This document shows, piece by piece, positions 1-9,056 of a stretch of 64,000 bases of DNA. Position numbers and translations under genes: made by a program. A model generated the notes under the pieces. That model was not told the origin of the DNA. It searched no databases and worked only from the letters and a program-made list of their open reading frames with translations. Positions within the stretch are counted from its first letter, which is position 1, and each line of letters begins with the position of its first letter. The stretch is from Flavobacteriales bacterium. Its GTDB lineage: Bacteria > Bacteroidota > Bacteroidia > Flavobacteriales_F > PHOS-HE28. The stretch covers positions 62,001 to 126,000 of the forward strand of contig JADKHI010000006.1 in the NCBI GenBank assembly GCA_016721825.1. Direction: 5' to 3'.

Positions 1-1
1 C

Positions 2-832
2 ATCGCCGTGGCGAAGGGGCGCAAGGAAATTCCGTTCTGCGTGTTCAAGCCCACCGGCATCGCGCGGGTGGAGCTCCTGGAGAAGGTGAGCGCCAAGGCC
101 ACCCTGAGCGCTGCGGAGCAAGCGGAATGGCAACGCGCTCAACAGCGCATGGAGCGCATCTGTGCCGCCGCGGCGGAAGCCCATGTGCCCACGCTCATCG
201 ACGCGGAGGAAAGCTGGATACAGGATGCGATCGACCACCTGGCCGAACGCATGATGGAACGCTACAACCGCGATCGCGCATTGATCTACAGCACTGTTCA
301 ACTGTACCGCTACGACCGGCTGGATTTCCTGAAGCGGAGCGCCGAACTGGCGCGATCGAAAGGCTACCACCTGGGCATGAAGCTTGTGCGCGGCGCCTAC
401 ATGGAGAAGGAGCGTGAGCGTGCGGCGGAGAAGGGCTACACCGATCCCATTCAACCGGACAAGACCGCCAGCGACCGCGACTACGATGCCGCCTTGCGCT
501 ATTGCGTGGAGCACATCGGCACGGTGAGCATCGTGGCCGGCACGCACAACGAACAGAGCAGCCTGCTGCTGGCACGCTTGATGAATGAGCGTGGCATCGC
601 GCACGAGGATCCGCGCATCTGCTTCAGCCAGCTGCTGGGCATGAGCGACAACATCAGTTACAACCTGGCCGCGGCCGGTTACCGTGTGGCCAAGTACGTG
701 CCCTATGGACCGGTACGCGAGGTGCTCCCCTACCTGATCCGCCGGGCGAACGAGAACACCAGTGCCGCAGGCCAGACCGGCCGTGAGCTGGGGCTCATCC
801 TCGCCGAACAGAAACGCAGGAAGAAGAAGTAG
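2..832 (+). CDS. Proline dehydrogenase, C-terminal part (cut by window edge)
   Basis: FAD-dependent enzyme that oxidises L-proline to pyrroline-5-carboxylate, the first step of proline catabolism. The frame is open to the left edge, so the N-terminus is missing; the GTG at position 8 is internal, not a start. Conserved blocks are visible: KLVRGAYMEKER (substrate and flavin region), GTHNEQSS, CFSQLLGMSDNISYNLA, and the terminal YLIRRANENTSAAGQTGREL, whose paired arginines bind the proline carboxylate in this family. The protein ends in a basic tail. It is a single-domain PutA-like proline dehydrogenase as far as the visible part shows; no P5C dehydrogenase domain follows. The next gene is on the opposite strand. 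Confidence 0.93.
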   Translation: MAVAKGRKEIPFCVFKPTGIARVELLEKVSAKATLSAAEQAEWQRAQQRMERICAAAAEAHVPTLIDAEESWIQDAIDHLAERMMERYNRDRALIYSTVQLYRYDRLDFLKRSAELARSKGYHLGMKLVRGAYMEKERERAAEKGYTDPIQPDKTASDRDYDAALRYCVEHIGTVSIVAGTHNEQSSLLLARLMNERGIAHEDPRICFSQLLGMSDNISYNLAAAGYRVAKYVPYGPVREVLPYLIRRANENTSAAGQTGRELGLILAEQKRRKKK

Positions 833-895
833 TGCGCGGCATCATCAGGGTCCACCATGAGACCCGGATGGAAAGCCAAGCGAAGTAGGGACCCC

Positions 896-1642
896 TTACT
901 TGCTGCCGAAGACGCGCATGAGCAGGTCCGTGGTGCGCGCTGCGGGGTCCTTGCGGATCTTGGCCTCTTCGTCCGCGATCAGCGTGAACAAGCCTTCGAT
1001 GGAGCGCTGGGTCACGTAGGCGTTCAGGTCCGGGTCCACGGCCTTGGAGCCGGTGAACGTCGAAGCCTTGTTGTAGCCGCTGGCCAGTGGCGTCCAGTAA
1101 TTCGCGAGGGCGACCTTCTCGGTGGCACGTTCCACAATGGGCTTGAACTTGCCCGTGAGCAAAGGCGTGGTCTTATCACGCAGGTAGTTCGTGGCGGCAT
1201 TGTCACCGCCCTTCAGGATCGCGAAGCCATCACCGATGCTCATGCCCTTGATCGCATCCACGAACACCGGCACAGCTTCCTTCACCGCTTCTTCCGCTGC
1301 ACGGTTCATGGTCAGTTCGAATTCCTGCACCTGCGGCCCCATGCCGATGGTGGTGAGCGTGCTCTTCATCTTCTCCGCTTCCGCCGGGAACGGAATGCGG
1401 ATGCGGTCGTTCTTCCAGAAACCATCAAGCGCGGAGCCTTTCGTCACGGACTGCTCGGCACCTTTCGTCAAGGCTTCCTTCAACCCGTTGATCACCTCGT
1501 CGTTGCTGAGGCCCATGCCTGAGCTGGAGCCGGAGCCGCCAGCGCTCATCGACTTGGCCGCGTCCTGCAGGCTCTTGGGGAATTGTGCGGAGCAAGCCGT
1601 GGCAGTGGTGAGTACTACTAGGAAGGAAAGGAGCTTGATCAT
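896..1642 (-). CDS. DUF4197 family exported protein
   Basis: A 248-residue protein with a hydrophobic N-terminus (IKLLSFLVVLTTATACSAQ) that can be read as a Sec signal or a lipobox around Cys17. A Ser/Gly-rich linker (about residues 31-42) precedes the conserved region: LSNDEVINGLKEALTKGAEQ, then DGFWKNDRIRIPFP, and the C-terminal GLFTLIADEEAKIRKDPAAR, all typical of DUF4197. The family is common in Bacteroidota and Proteobacteria and has no known function. It ends convergently with the proline dehydrogenase gene. The start is supported by the signal sequence directly after the ATG. Confidence 0.85.
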   Translation of the reverse strand: MIKLLSFLVVLTTATACSAQFPKSLQDAAKSMSAGGSGSSSGMGLSNDEVINGLKEALTKGAEQSVTKGSALDGFWKNDRIRIPFPAEAEKMKSTLTTIGMGPQVQEFELTMNRAAEEAVKEAVPVFVDAIKGMSIGDGFAILKGGDNAATNYLRDKTTPLLTGKFKPIVERATEKVALANYWTPLASGYNKASTFTGSKAVDPDLNAYVTQRSIEGLFTLIADEEAKIRKDPAARTTDLLMRVFGSK

Positions 1643-1723
1643 AGGTGGTAAGGTGAGCGTTGGCGTACCAGCATTCGTGCCAAAGATGAGCCCGACCTCG
1701 AACCTCCGCGCTCCGAACGCGAC

Positions 1724-3895
1724 CTAGTTCTTCACGAACCGCACTGTGCTACCGTTCACGCGTAGGCCATACATCCCGGGCCGAAGCATGGACACATCCA
1801 CATGGCTCAGCGCCATGCGCTCGCTAGCCAAAACACGTCCATCCAAGCCGATCAGTTCCACTCGGTAGGGACCTGCGGACCCTGGCAAAGCGAAGTTCAG
1901 TTCATTGCTCACAGGATTCGGGAACACCCGCAGCCCCTGCTCCTGCTCCTGCCCCTGCACTTGGGTACTCGTCTCCGCAACAACCACCGCATCGTTGGTC
2001 CGCACAGGCGTGTTGAAGTCGAAGAAGATGTCGGCGTTGTTGCTGATCACCGTTCCGGGGAGCACCGGTTGCACCGGGCGAATGCGGAAGCTCACCAGGC
2101 CGTGGCTCAAAGGCTCGTTCGTATTGCTGTCGGGCAGCAGGATGTTCGCGAAGGTCCACTTCACAATGCGGCCCGGCAGGAACTGCACACTGAAGCCGTG
2201 GCTGGCCACGCCCTGCTCGAAGGTGCCCATATCTAGGTCGGCATCCAGAGTATCGGTGATCGCCACGGTGAACGCGGTATCCGTGCCGGTGTTCTGGAAA
2301 CGGATCGTGTAGTCGAGCCAAGCATCATCCTCGATGATGTACTGCGTATCGCTCCAACCGGTGCTGGTGCGTACGCTCTTGTCGTTGGGGTCGAAGCTTC
2401 CGGTGACGGTCACTTGCCTAGCGCACACATCGTTCCCCGGGTTGCCATCGACCAGTGTATTGGAGACCGTGGCCGTATGCGTGAGCACCGTACCGAGCGG
2501 CGTACCCACCGGAACCTGAGCGCTAACGTGAGCTGTGGCCCCACCGAAACTGCCGAAGGCCGCCAGATTCCAGGTCAACGTATTTCCTACCACCGAAGTA
2601 GGCGTTGGGTTCACCGTGTTTATCACCAATGCGGGATCGATGACAAGAGTGAAGGTGACCGGACCTGAGAATTGCGGCGATAGGTTCGTGGCCGAAGCGT
2701 GAATGCTCACGGCGAAGCCTGGACGCGACGTACCACTTGAGACCATGGCACGCAGGTCAAGGGGTTCAGTGCTTCCGTTGGCCAGATCGATGGTGGTGGA
2801 GTTGGTGTTCACCGTGAACGGTACCGGCTGCGTGGCCGGGCAGATCGGCACAAGCGTTGGGTCCTGCTGCGCCAAGGTGTAGCTACCGTTCAGCAGAGGA
2901 ACGTAGAAGCCACCATCCGGACCGGTCAGCACCAGATCGCCACCGGGCTGGATCTCGAGCGGGCTGTAGGGGATACCTACCTCGTTCGCGTCCTGTACGC
3001 AATCGGCATCCGCGTCAAACCAACTGGTGCCGTTGATGTTCCCGCAAGTGGGACCGAGGCTGGGCACGGTCACCCACAGGGTGTCGTAGACGCACGATCC
3101 GGGATCAATGCTCTCCGCAACACTCCCCAACCACCAGTGGATCCCGTAGGTGCCTGGCGGCAGGTCGGTGAAATGTGCTTCCAGCGCACCATCAAGACCT
3201 GTGGTCACATAGATAGGCTGGGCGTTCTGGTCCAACAGATTGAGATAGGTATAGGGGGCAGGCTGCGGGCCGGAGCTCAGCAAGTGGATCGCTCCGATAT
3301 CCTCAGTGGTACAGGATGGTTCCACACTGGACAGGGATAGCGTTGGCCATGTGGTGATCTGCTCGCCGAGGATCCCACTGATCGTCCCGTTGCAACCATT
3401 GCCATCAGAGAAGCTCATGGTGAACGGGGAATTCGGTGCAGCGGATGGATAAAGCACATAGGTCATCGGAAAACCGCCGGGGAACCCGGGCGCTAGCGAC
3501 AGGGGCGCTCCGTCCACATACCACGGGCCCACCGCACCCAAAGGCACCACATCGTCCATGAAAAGCTGCCCGCCTTGGTTGCAGAACGGAAACTGTCCGT
3601 TCAGCTGAATGTCATAGCCCAGAGAAAGAACGGTAACGTTCTCCACGACCTGAGCCAGGTTCGCGTCCGTCACCGTCAGCGAGTAGGAACCAGCGCTCAA
3701 CCCAGAGCGATCCGCCACCGTGGGGCCATCGGCCCAGGCCAAGGTGTATGGCTGAAGGCCACCCGTGACACTGATCTCGATGGCACCGTTGGCATAGGTG
3801 CAGGTCTCGTGTGTCACGATGGAAGAGACCGTGAGGACAGCTCGCGCGGGCAGCGCCCACAATGCAAGCAGGAACGGGAGTAGAATGCGATGCAT
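1724..3895 (-). CDS. T9SS cargo protein, SprB-like repeat, DUF7619-like domain, type A sorting region
   Basis: A 723-residue exported protein. A signal peptide (about 1-19) is followed by a SprB-like unit (THETCTYANGAIEISVTGG, with YTLAWADG), a long middle region including an SdrD-B-like stretch (GTSWFDADADCVQDANEVG), and a domain beginning SFDPNDKSVRTSTGW that matches the repeat-adhesin domain I know as DUF7619. The last about 75 residues (VFPNPVSNELNFALPG to FVKN) form a type A T9SS sorting domain. The protein is expected on the cell surface or in the medium. It lies 16 bp downstream of a paralogue on the same strand, and a stretch of about 130 residues is almost identical between the two. 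No function beyond surface display can be assigned. Confidence 0.85.
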   Translation of the reverse strand: MHRILLPFLLALWALPARAVLTVSSIVTHETCTYANGAIEISVTGGLQPYTLAWADGPTVADRSGLSAGSYSLTVTDANLAQVVENVTVLSLGYDIQLNGQFPFCNQGGQLFMDDVVPLGAVGPWYVDGAPLSLAPGFPGGFPMTYVLYPSAAPNSPFTMSFSDGNGCNGTISGILGEQITTWPTLSLSSVEPSCTTEDIGAIHLLSSGPQPAPYTYLNLLDQNAQPIYVTTGLDGALEAHFTDLPPGTYGIHWWLGSVAESIDPGSCVYDTLWVTVPSLGPTCGNINGTSWFDADADCVQDANEVGIPYSPLEIQPGGDLVLTGPDGGFYVPLLNGSYTLAQQDPTLVPICPATQPVPFTVNTNSTTIDLANGSTEPLDLRAMVSSGTSRPGFAVSIHASATNLSPQFSGPVTFTLVIDPALVINTVNPTPTSVVGNTLTWNLAAFGSFGGATAHVSAQVPVGTPLGTVLTHTATVSNTLVDGNPGNDVCARQVTVTGSFDPNDKSVRTSTGWSDTQYIIEDDAWLDYTIRFQNTGTDTAFTVAITDTLDADLDMGTFEQGVASHGFSVQFLPGRIVKWTFANILLPDSNTNEPLSHGLVSFRIRPVQPVLPGTVISNNADIFFDFNTPVRTNDAVVVAETSTQVQGQEQEQGLRVFPNPVSNELNFALPGSAGPYRVELIGLDGRVLASERMALSHVDVSMLRPGMYGLRVNGSTVRFVKN

Positions 3896-3911
3896 GCGGA
3901 TGGCTTAGCTG

Positions 3912-6113
3912 CTAGTGGTGGATCAAGCGTTGCGTGAATGTTGCGCCTTCGACTGATAGGACCTTGATGAAGTAAATGCCGGACGGTACGGACGCAAGGT
4001 CGAAATAGGCGTTCGTACCCATGACTGGTAAGGACCTGATCATGCGCCCATCGATCGCGAGCAGTTCAACGGAACGTAACGGACCTACGCTGGAAACCAC
4101 GAACACTTCTCTTCCGGCAGGATTCGGGAACACGCTCAACCCCTGCCCCAGTTCCTGCCCCGCCACCTGCGTGGTCATCTCTGCCACAACCACCGCATCG
4201 TTGGTCCGCACGGGCGTGTTGAAGTCGAAGAAGATGTCGGCGTTGTTGCTGATCACCGTTCCGGGGAGCACCGGTTGCACCGGTCGGATGCGGAAGCTCA
4301 CCAGGCCGTGGCTCAATGGCTCGTTCGTGTTGCTGTCGGGCAGCAGAATGTTGGCGAAGGTCCACTTCACAATGCGGCCTGGCAGGAACTGCACGCTGAA
4401 TCCGTGGCTGGCCACGCCCTGCTCGAAGGTGGCCATGTCCAGATCGGCTTCGAGCGAATCGGTGATCGCCACGGTGAACGCCGTGTCCGTGCCCGTGTTC
4501 TGGAACCGGATGACGTACTCAAGCCACTCGTCATCGCCGATGATGTATTGCGTTTCGCTCCAGCCGGTGCTTGTGCGCACGCGCTTGTCGTTCGGATCGA
4601 AACTTCCGGTTACCGTTCCGACCTCCGTGATCACATTGTCGCTCTGGTCCGCTTCGGGCAAACCAGCGGAAACCTCGGCTGTGGTGTTCACGACCGTACC
4701 AAGCGCTGTTCCGATCGGCGTAAGCACCTGAATGGACAAGGCTTGCTGCTGGTATGCGGTGAACGCACCGAAGCTCCAGGTCAGCACGTTGCCCGCGACC
4801 GTGGAAGGCGCTGGCGTGGCACCGACGTAGCTCAGCACGGGATCGAGCACCACCTGCAAGGTCACCAGCCCGGCAAGCTGGGGGGATGTGTTCCGCACCG
4901 TACCCCAATAGGTGCTCGTGAACCCCGGACGCAGTATGCCGCTGTTAAGCTGAACGCGCATGTTCAGTGGCGCGGTGCTGCTATCGGCAAGGTCGACCAC
5001 CACGGCATTGGAGGAGATCGTGAACGGAACGGGAGCCGTGACCGGGCACAATTGCACCAGTGTGGGATCCGTCTGGGCCAACTGGTAGGATCCATCAACG
5101 ATGTCCAGGCTGTAGCCACCAAGCGCGTCCGTGATCGTGTACACCGGGCCCGGCTGGATCTCGAGCACTTGGAAAGGAACGCCCACTTCGCTCAGATCCG
5201 CCACACAATCCTGGTCGTTGTCAATGAAGACCGATCCGCTAACGTTTCCGCAGAGCGGTCCCAGGTCCGGCACATCGAAGCCCACCGTGTCCAGGTCGGC
5301 GCAAGGGTATGCCGTGTACTGTCCTTGGGTGTTCCAGTTGCGGCCTACCGTATAGTGACCGGGGGCGATCCCGGCGAAGGAACCCGTGTTACCGGCACCC
5401 GGAACCGATTGAATAATGCTCCCGAACGCATCGAACAGCAGCAGGTCCGGGGGGAACCACCAACTGAGCCCATTGTAGATGTTGGATACCGCAACGCTCC
5501 CATTGCTACTGCCGCTGCAACTGCCCAGCACGCTCTGGATCACCATCGGTCCGGCGCCAATTTGTGGCTCCACCACGGTCTGCATGCCCGCACCGGAGCA
5601 TCCCAATGCATCCGTGACCTGGATCAGCACCTCAGCGCCTCCGCACGTACCCGGGAAGATGAAGTAAGGGTCCCCATCACCATCAATGCCGTCCGGCGGT
5701 GGGTTGTAGGTATACGGCGCCACACCCCCGAGCTCGGACTCGATCACCTGCACCTCGCCCCAGCACTGGCCCGGGCAGTTCCCGTGGCCGTCCTGTGCGA
5801 ACGGAGGGACGAACAGGTTCGGGTTGTTCTGCACGGTGTATGAGTCGGTGACTTGATCGGAAAGCGCATCGGTCACGATCACCGTATAACTCCCTGCGGG
5901 AATGCCGATGAGATCCTCGGTGGTGGCCCCATTGGACCACGTGTAGGAGTACGGTGGCACTCCACCTGCCACGTTGATATCGATCATGCCATTCGCGTTC
6001 CCGCATGTCTCGTTGACGCTCTGCCACAAGTACACAGCCAATGCCGGTGGCGCTTCCATGGCGAATGAACAGAGGGACGACGAGGCGAGGAAGAAGGAGA
6101 TCACATTCTTCAT
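3912..6113 (-). CDS. T9SS cargo protein, paralogue of the downstream gene
   Basis: A 733-residue exported protein built like its neighbour: signal peptide, SprB-like unit (VNETCGNANGMIDINVAGG, PYSYTWSNGATTEDL), SdrD-B-like stretch (GSVFIDNDQDCVADLSEVG), SFDPNDKRVRTSTGW domain, and type A sorting region (VFPNPAGREVFVVSS to TQRLIHH). The N-terminal two thirds are clearly diverged from the neighbour, whereas the block from FEQGVASHGF to NDAVVVAE is identical. The two genes probably arose by tandem duplication and may be cotranscribed, as the gap is 16 bp. The second SprB block contains CPGQCWGEVQV, typical of these repeats. Confidence 0.85.
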   Translation of the reverse strand: MKNVISFFLASSSLCSFAMEAPPALAVYLWQSVNETCGNANGMIDINVAGGVPPYSYTWSNGATTEDLIGIPAGSYTVIVTDALSDQVTDSYTVQNNPNLFVPPFAQDGHGNCPGQCWGEVQVIESELGGVAPYTYNPPPDGIDGDGDPYFIFPGTCGGAEVLIQVTDALGCSGAGMQTVVEPQIGAGPMVIQSVLGSCSGSSNGSVAVSNIYNGLSWWFPPDLLLFDAFGSIIQSVPGAGNTGSFAGIAPGHYTVGRNWNTQGQYTAYPCADLDTVGFDVPDLGPLCGNVSGSVFIDNDQDCVADLSEVGVPFQVLEIQPGPVYTITDALGGYSLDIVDGSYQLAQTDPTLVQLCPVTAPVPFTISSNAVVVDLADSSTAPLNMRVQLNSGILRPGFTSTYWGTVRNTSPQLAGLVTLQVVLDPVLSYVGATPAPSTVAGNVLTWSFGAFTAYQQQALSIQVLTPIGTALGTVVNTTAEVSAGLPEADQSDNVITEVGTVTGSFDPNDKRVRTSTGWSETQYIIGDDEWLEYVIRFQNTGTDTAFTVAITDSLEADLDMATFEQGVASHGFSVQFLPGRIVKWTFANILLPDSNTNEPLSHGLVSFRIRPVQPVLPGTVISNNADIFFDFNTPVRTNDAVVVAEMTTQVAGQELGQGLSVFPNPAGREVFVVSSVGPLRSVELLAIDGRMIRSLPVMGTNAYFDLASVPSGIYFIKVLSVEGATFTQRLIHH

Positions 6114-6329
6114 TCGAGGTGAATTATGGGTGCATGCACCCCTATGACGCAGCTTCGTGGGGGTGGATGCCTTGATGAAGGTCGGTGTTCTTCACTCAGC
6201 TCTGGAAAGCGATGGATCGGAAAACATCATCCAGCGCTAATGAAAGGGTCAAATGGGCAGGATAGGTTTGATCAACGCTCAAGCTCGACCGACCACTTCG
6301 CCATGTATCCACAACTCCACCTGCTTCAC

Positions 6330-6950
6330 ATGGGCAGCACCAAGTTCCTGGTGGTCCTGCTCTTCGCATCTTACGTTGGTGAAGGCTTGTTCTTCTCGGA
6401 AGCACCATCGCTGGCACACGCTTCGTTGATCCCGTGTTCACCGCCACGGTCGGCCATGCGGGCACCTTCAGCACCGCCCCCCCCGAACACCTTCGTGTTC
6501 ACGGCGAACGGCAACTTCCAATACGAGGTGAACAATGTGGTGAATCCTACGATCACGCTGACCCGCGGGGTCACCTACACCTTCGACCTCACGGCCATCA
6601 CCGACGAGCATCCGTTCGTGATCAACAACCAGCCGGTGTTCCCCTTCGCACCCTACATCCTGGACCCGGCCTATGGGCAGCTCGTCACCTTCACGCCAAC
6701 AGCGGCCATGCCCAACACCATCCACTACCACTGCACCGTGCACTACGGCTCCATGTCGGGCACGATCAACTTGGTCAATTGTCCGGGCGATCTGAACGCG
6801 ACCGGCGCCGTGAACACCGCCGACTTCGGCATCTTCGTGAACGCCTTCGGCAATGCGTGCACAGGATGCACCTCCGACCTGAACAACGATGGCCAGGTGA
6901 ACACGGCTGACTTCGGCCTCTTCGTGAACAGCTTCGGTACGGCCTGCTGA
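6330..6950 (+). CDS. Exported cupredoxin-like protein with C-terminal dockerin-like repeats
   Basis: A 206-residue protein. The chosen ATG places a hydrophobic signal (STKFLVVLLFASYVGEGLFF) at the N-terminus; the frame is open further upstream without any recognisable domain. Residues about 60-150 look like a plastocyanin-type copper domain: LTRGVTYTFDLTAITDEHPF holds a likely first His ligand, and HYHCTVHYGSMSG supplies the Cys-x2-His-x3-Met cluster of type 1 copper sites. Two dockerin-like calcium loops follow (CPGDLNATGAVNTADFGIF and SDLNNDGQVNTADFGLF). A run of eight C (6477-6484) lies between signal and domain, so the exact N-terminus is uncertain. Copper binding is inferred from the motif only. 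Confidence 0.72.
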   Translation: MGSTKFLVVLLFASYVGEGLFFSEAPSLAHASLIPCSPPRSAMRAPSAPPPPNTFVFTANGNFQYEVNNVVNPTITLTRGVTYTFDLTAITDEHPFVINNQPVFPFAPYILDPAYGQLVTFTPTAAMPNTIHYHCTVHYGSMSGTINLVNCPGDLNATGAVNTADFGIFVNAFGNACTGCTSDLNNDGQVNTADFGLFVNSFGTAC

Positions 6951-7029
6951 TCACAGCTGTTCCTGGTCGATCTGTTCACGTTGACTTAAGCGTATGGTCG
7001 TGCGTGCACATGACCTTCGCGGCAACTTC

Positions 7030-7308
7030 ATGCGACCCATCCTCTCCCACATTCTCGGCTGGCGCAGGTACTACAGGCTGCGGCAACGCCCGCTCTTTTT
7101 CTCCACCCTGCACTGTCCGCATTGCGGCATGCGGAACCGCGATCAGATGCCGGGCAACGCCAGCGTCCGCTTCTATGAATGTGCACGTTGCCACTTGGTG
7201 CTGAAGCCCAAAGCCGGTCACTGCTGCGTGTACTGCAGCTACGGAACAGTGCCCTGTCCTCCTCAACAACGAAGCAAGTGGGGCCGTGAACGGACGCTCA
7301 CCCATTGA
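7030..7308 (+). CDS. GDCCVxC-type small cysteine-rich protein
   Basis: A 92-residue protein from the chosen ATG; an in-frame start at 6994 would add 12 residues. Four cysteine clusters are visible: LHCPHCG, FYECARC, GHCCVYCSYG and VPCPPQQ. The order and spacing match the GDCCVxC family, with His replacing Asp in the signature (GHCCVYC). Members of this family occur near mercury or heavy-metal genes, but nothing of that kind is adjacent here. The N-terminal 30 residues are basic and aromatic (HILGWRRYYRLRQRPLFF) and are not part of the usual family core. Metal or thiol chemistry is an inference from the cysteines. Confidence 0.75.
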   Translation: MRPILSHILGWRRYYRLRQRPLFFSTLHCPHCGMRNRDQMPGNASVRFYECARCHLVLKPKAGHCCVYCSYGTVPCPPQQRSKWGRERTLTH

Positions 7309-7378
7309 CCCAGGCCGGGTAGCATGTTCGGGAAGGATCGATCGAAGGAACAAGATCCCATTGCCGACATTCGTTGCC

Positions 7379-8662
7379 ATGGAACGATGGATGACCGCGG
7401 CGGAAGCCGTTCAATTGGTGAAGAGCGGGGACCGCGTGTTCCTTCACGGCAGCGCCGCCACACCCCGGACCCTCATCAGCGCTCTACTGGCGCGCCACGC
7501 GGAGATGGAGCGGGTGGAGCTTGTGAGCATCAGTACACTTGGCAAGCTGGACATCGACCGGCCGGAAGTGCAGAAGAGCTTCTTCGTGAACAGCCTCTTC
7601 GTAAGCGATAGTGTTCGCGAGGTGGTGAACGGTCCCTATGGCGAGTACGTACCCGTGTTCCTCAGCGAGATCCCCTTGCTGTTCGAGCGCGGCATACTTC
7701 CGTTGGATGTGGCGCTGGTGCACGTGAGCCCGCCGGACCGCCACGGCTACTGCACCTTGGGCGTAAGCGTGGATGTGGCCCGCAGCGCCGTGCGCAACGC
7801 GAAGCTCGTGATCGCCCAGGTGAACCCACGGATGCCGCGCACCCACGGTGAAGGACAGGTGCACATCAGCAGTTTCGCGGCCCTGGTGCAGGTGGATGAA
7901 CCGCTGCCCGAGGTGGACTACGCCAGCCGCATCGGACCGGAGGAAGAGCGCATCGGGAAACTGTGCGCGGAACTGATCGAGGACCGCAGCACCTTGCAAA
8001 TGGGCATCGGCGCCATACCCGATGCGATCCTGTGGAGCTTGCGGTCGCACAAGGACCTCGGCGTGCACACGGAGATGTGCAGCAACGGCATCGTGGAGCT
8101 GTTGCAATGCGGGGCCATCACCAACCGCTACAAGAAGAAGTACAAGGACCGCGTGGTCACCAGCTTCGCCATTGGCACACGCGCGCTGTACGATCGCATC
8201 GACGACAATCCGCAGTTCGCCTTCCTGGATGCGCAATATGTGAACGCCGGCCACGTGATCCGCCAGAACCCCCGCGTGGTGGCCGTGAACAGCGCCATCG
8301 AAGTGGACCTTACCGGGCAGGTGTGCTCCGACAGCATCGGCACCTACCAGTTCAGCGGTGTGGGCGGGCAAATGGACTTCATGCGCGGTGCAGCGCTCAG
8401 CGAAGGCGGCAAGCCCATCATCGCCTTGTGCAGTACCAGAGGCAAAGGCGAAAGCAAGATCGTGCCCTTCCTGCGGCAGGGGGCCGGCGTCGTCACCACC
8501 CGCGCCCATGTGCACTACGTGGTCACTGAACATGGTGTGGCCTACCTCTACGGCAAGAACCTGCGCCAGCGTGCCGAACTGCTCAGAGACATCGCTCACC
8601 CCACGCACCGGGAGGCCTTGGACCGCGCCATCACCGAACGCTTCGGACCCAAGTTGGTGTGA
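7379..8662 (+). CDS. Acetyl-CoA hydrolase/transferase family (4-hydroxybutyrate CoA-transferase-like)
   Basis: A 427-residue family I CoA-transferase that moves CoA between acyl-CoA and a free carboxylate such as acetate or 4-hydroxybutyrate. The ATG at 7379 starts MERWMTAAEAVQLVKSGDRV, the usual family start; the frame runs open 31 codons upstream without support. The catalytic glutamate is E232 in GVHTEMCSNG, which forms the glutamyl-CoA intermediate in this family. Further hallmarks are DVALVHVSPPDRHGYCTLG, GIGAIPDAI, GVGGQMDFMRGA and the C-terminal VTTRAHVHYVVTEHGVAYL. Length and blocks fit the cytosolic Cat2-type enzymes. The exact substrate cannot be read from sequence. Confidence 0.92.
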   Translation: MERWMTAAEAVQLVKSGDRVFLHGSAATPRTLISALLARHAEMERVELVSISTLGKLDIDRPEVQKSFFVNSLFVSDSVREVVNGPYGEYVPVFLSEIPLLFERGILPLDVALVHVSPPDRHGYCTLGVSVDVARSAVRNAKLVIAQVNPRMPRTHGEGQVHISSFAALVQVDEPLPEVDYASRIGPEEERIGKLCAELIEDRSTLQMGIGAIPDAILWSLRSHKDLGVHTEMCSNGIVELLQCGAITNRYKKKYKDRVVTSFAIGTRALYDRIDDNPQFAFLDAQYVNAGHVIRQNPRVVAVNSAIEVDLTGQVCSDSIGTYQFSGVGGQMDFMRGAALSEGGKPIIALCSTRGKGESKIVPFLRQGAGVVTTRAHVHYVVTEHGVAYLYGKNLRQRAELLRDIAHPTHREALDRAITERFGPKLV

Positions 8663-8689
8663 GCCATTCGCGGCCCTATCTTCTGGGCC

Positions 8690-8941
8690 ATGGACCTGAC
8701 GAAATTGATGGCGATCGCCAAGTTCAAGGTGGGCGATACGGTGCTGAAGCTCGGTGAGCCTTACACCATTGTGGCCCGCTACTATAGCCGCAGCCGGCAG
8801 AACGTGGTGTATGATCTGAAACCACTGGACCGCGAACGCACGCGCATCGATCCGAAGATCGGCCAAGGGCTGTTGACCTTGGTACCGAAGCCTCAGCCCC
8901 CAGAGGAACAGTGGACGCCGGACCCGGAGTGGGAGGATTGA
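8690..8941 (+). CDS. Small conserved-looking protein of unknown function
   Basis: An 83-residue soluble protein: FKVGDTVLKLGEPYTIVARY, YYSRSRQNVVYDLKPLDRER, then an acidic Pro-rich tail (PPEEQWTPDPEWED). The first part resembles the short beta-barrel style of proteins of the type (x)KVGDxVxLxSGgPxMTV, such as YodC/DUF2158, but I cannot assign it firmly. It starts 27 bp after the CoA-transferase stop and may be cotranscribed. The ATG is preceded by a TATCTTCT-GGGCC stretch resembling the Bacteroidota -7 box directly before the start. Confidence 0.6.
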   Translation: MDLTKLMAIAKFKVGDTVLKLGEPYTIVARYYSRSRQNVVYDLKPLDRERTRIDPKIGQGLLTLVPKPQPPEEQWTPDPEWED

Positions 8942-9056
8942 ACACGACCGCTCGCCCCCTGGCCTGTGCACTTCGCACAGCGTTAGGCCCCCTTCACGGA
9001 TCGGGGGATGGTATGGTGATGCGGGTTGCGAATTTTCGGCACACACCGAACATCCC

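Noticed and set aside
4275..5843. Long open frame of 522 codons on the plus strand opposite the second T9SS gene
   Set aside because: It is antisense to a gene with clear signal, domains and sorting region. Its translation is Arg/His/Val-rich without motifs, as usual for shadows in high-G+C DNA.
6434..6910. Alternative frame in the cupredoxin gene, suggesting a frameshift at the eight-C run
   Set aside because: The domain, copper motif and dockerin loops are all in one frame with a credible signal peptide. Only the short linker is ambiguous, so I kept a single intact gene.
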